The notes below the pieces were generated by a model. The model had not been told where the DNA came from. It saw only the letters and a program-made list of their open reading frames with translations, and searched no databases. DNA of 7,489 nucleotides, taken from an uncultured Bacilli bacterium (GTDB taxonomy: Bacteria; Bacillota_I; Bacilli_A; RF39; UBA660). This document shows positions 7,164 to 7,489 of this stretch, in pieces. The stretch spans positions 1 through 7,489 of the forward strand of contig CANRAT010000061.1 in the NCBI GenBank assembly GCA_947628685.1. The letters are read 5' to 3'. Position numbers and translations under genes: made by a program. How positions within the stretch are numbered: the stretch's first letter is position 1; each line of letters starts with the position of its first letter.

Positions 7164-7184
7164 TTATTTATAGATTATTTATAG
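7163..7184 (-). repeat. Perfect tandem 11-bp repeat at the -35 region of copy B
   Basis: Two adjacent perfect copies of ATTATTTATAG (plus-strand reading; 7163-7173 and 7174-7184) sit directly upstream of the -10. The 11-bp period equals the repeat period seen at the same place in copy A, but the repeat sequence differs. It may be a binding site for a regulator dimer, or a short tandem duplication that alters promoter strength by copy number. Confidence 0.55.
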
Positions 7185-7210
7185 GGATGTTTCTTTTTAA
7201 TTTTTAACAC

Positions 7211-7238
7211 AAAAAGATGAGTTTAATTCAAACTCATC
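7211..7238 (-). terminator. Rho-independent terminator of copy C
   Basis: The stem GATGAGTTT/AAACTCATC (7216-7224 with 7230-7238) has a 5-nt loop and a run of five T residues on the minus strand (7211-7215), beginning 3 nt after copy C's TAA. Stem, spacing and flanks match the copy B terminator, which supports a duplicated transcription unit. Confidence 0.88.
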
Positions 7239-7241
7239 AAT

Positions 7242-7489
7242 TTATTTTGTTGGTTTTAATCGAATTCTTCTCCATATTAATGATACAGATAAAACTGTTA
7301 GTAAAAAACCAATAGTATAGAAAATTTTTAAACCGATACCACCAGTAGCAGGTATATGATATGGAACTGGTTCATTTTTTATTATTAACTTACTATTCGG
7401 TAATACCAATTCTGCTGTTGGATTTTCTTCTTTATTCAAGTTGTTTTGAGTACCATAGTAGAATAAAATTGGATCCGATGGCATATAAC
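7242..7489 (-). CDS. Large sortase-anchored surface protein, copy C (C-terminal fragment)
   Basis: Third paralogue, cut by the right edge of the window. The visible 82 codons begin inside the E-box end of the SpaA domain: the frame reads ...GYMPSDPILFYYG (the first Gly codon is partly outside), matching GYMPLEEPILFYYG of copy B. The apparent Met is therefore not a start. The fragment holds the SpaA closing strand with the isopeptide Asn (IIKNEPVP), the sorting motif IPATG (7341-7355), a membrane span and the basic tail WRRIRLKPTK. From NEPVP to the stop, 41 of 44 residues equal copy B, whereas copy A is clearly more distant. It is read through to its own terminator, upstream of copy B's promoter. 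By analogy the full protein is expected to be about 1100 residues; that is inference. Confidence 0.85.
   Translation of the reverse strand, partial: YMPSDPILFYYGTQNNLNKEENPTAELVLPNSKLIIKNEPVPYHIPATGGIGLKIFYTIGFLLTVLSVSLIWRRIRLKPTK

Overview
This is a low-GC window (about one third G+C by eye) read with the standard code. It looks like a cell-walled Bacillota, plausibly a gut-type Erysipelotrichia/Bacilli relative. That placement is inferred from AT-rich codon use, extended -10 promoters, SpaA-type isopeptide domains and sortase-type C-termini; no marker gene fixes the genus.

Every recognisable gene lies on the minus strand, so transcription runs from high to low coordinates. The window holds three tandem paralogues of one very large surface-protein family: the C-terminal end of copy C (7242-7489, running off the right edge), complete copy B (3682-7053, 1123 aa) and complete copy A (115-3471, 1118 aa). 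At the left edge, 14 bases of a fourth, unidentified gene begin behind a strong ribosome site. Gene shadows on the opposite strand are not counted.

Each complete copy has the same layout: a short basic/polar N-terminus and one hydrophobic export segment; an adhesin-like beta-sandwich; four successive modules that look like isopeptide D2-type domains; one SpaA/Cna_B-type domain with an E-box; an IPxTG sortase site; a membrane segment; and a basic tail. The proteins are expected to be long, rigid, covalently cross-braced stalks attached to the wall, acting as adhesins or surface fibres. No sortase, second pilin type or classical pilin motif is visible, so a pilus is not supported.

Each copy is its own transcription unit. 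A near-identical hairpin terminator follows each of the three stop codons. A and B each have an extended -10 (TGTTATAAT or TGTTATACT) about 100 bases upstream, 11-bp-spaced direct repeats where the -35 should be, and a 50-nt leader next to the start that is 47/50 identical although the rest of the spacer has diverged. Near-constant leaders, export segments and terminators around a diverged middle suggest an expanding gene family with possible recombination or differential expression between copies.
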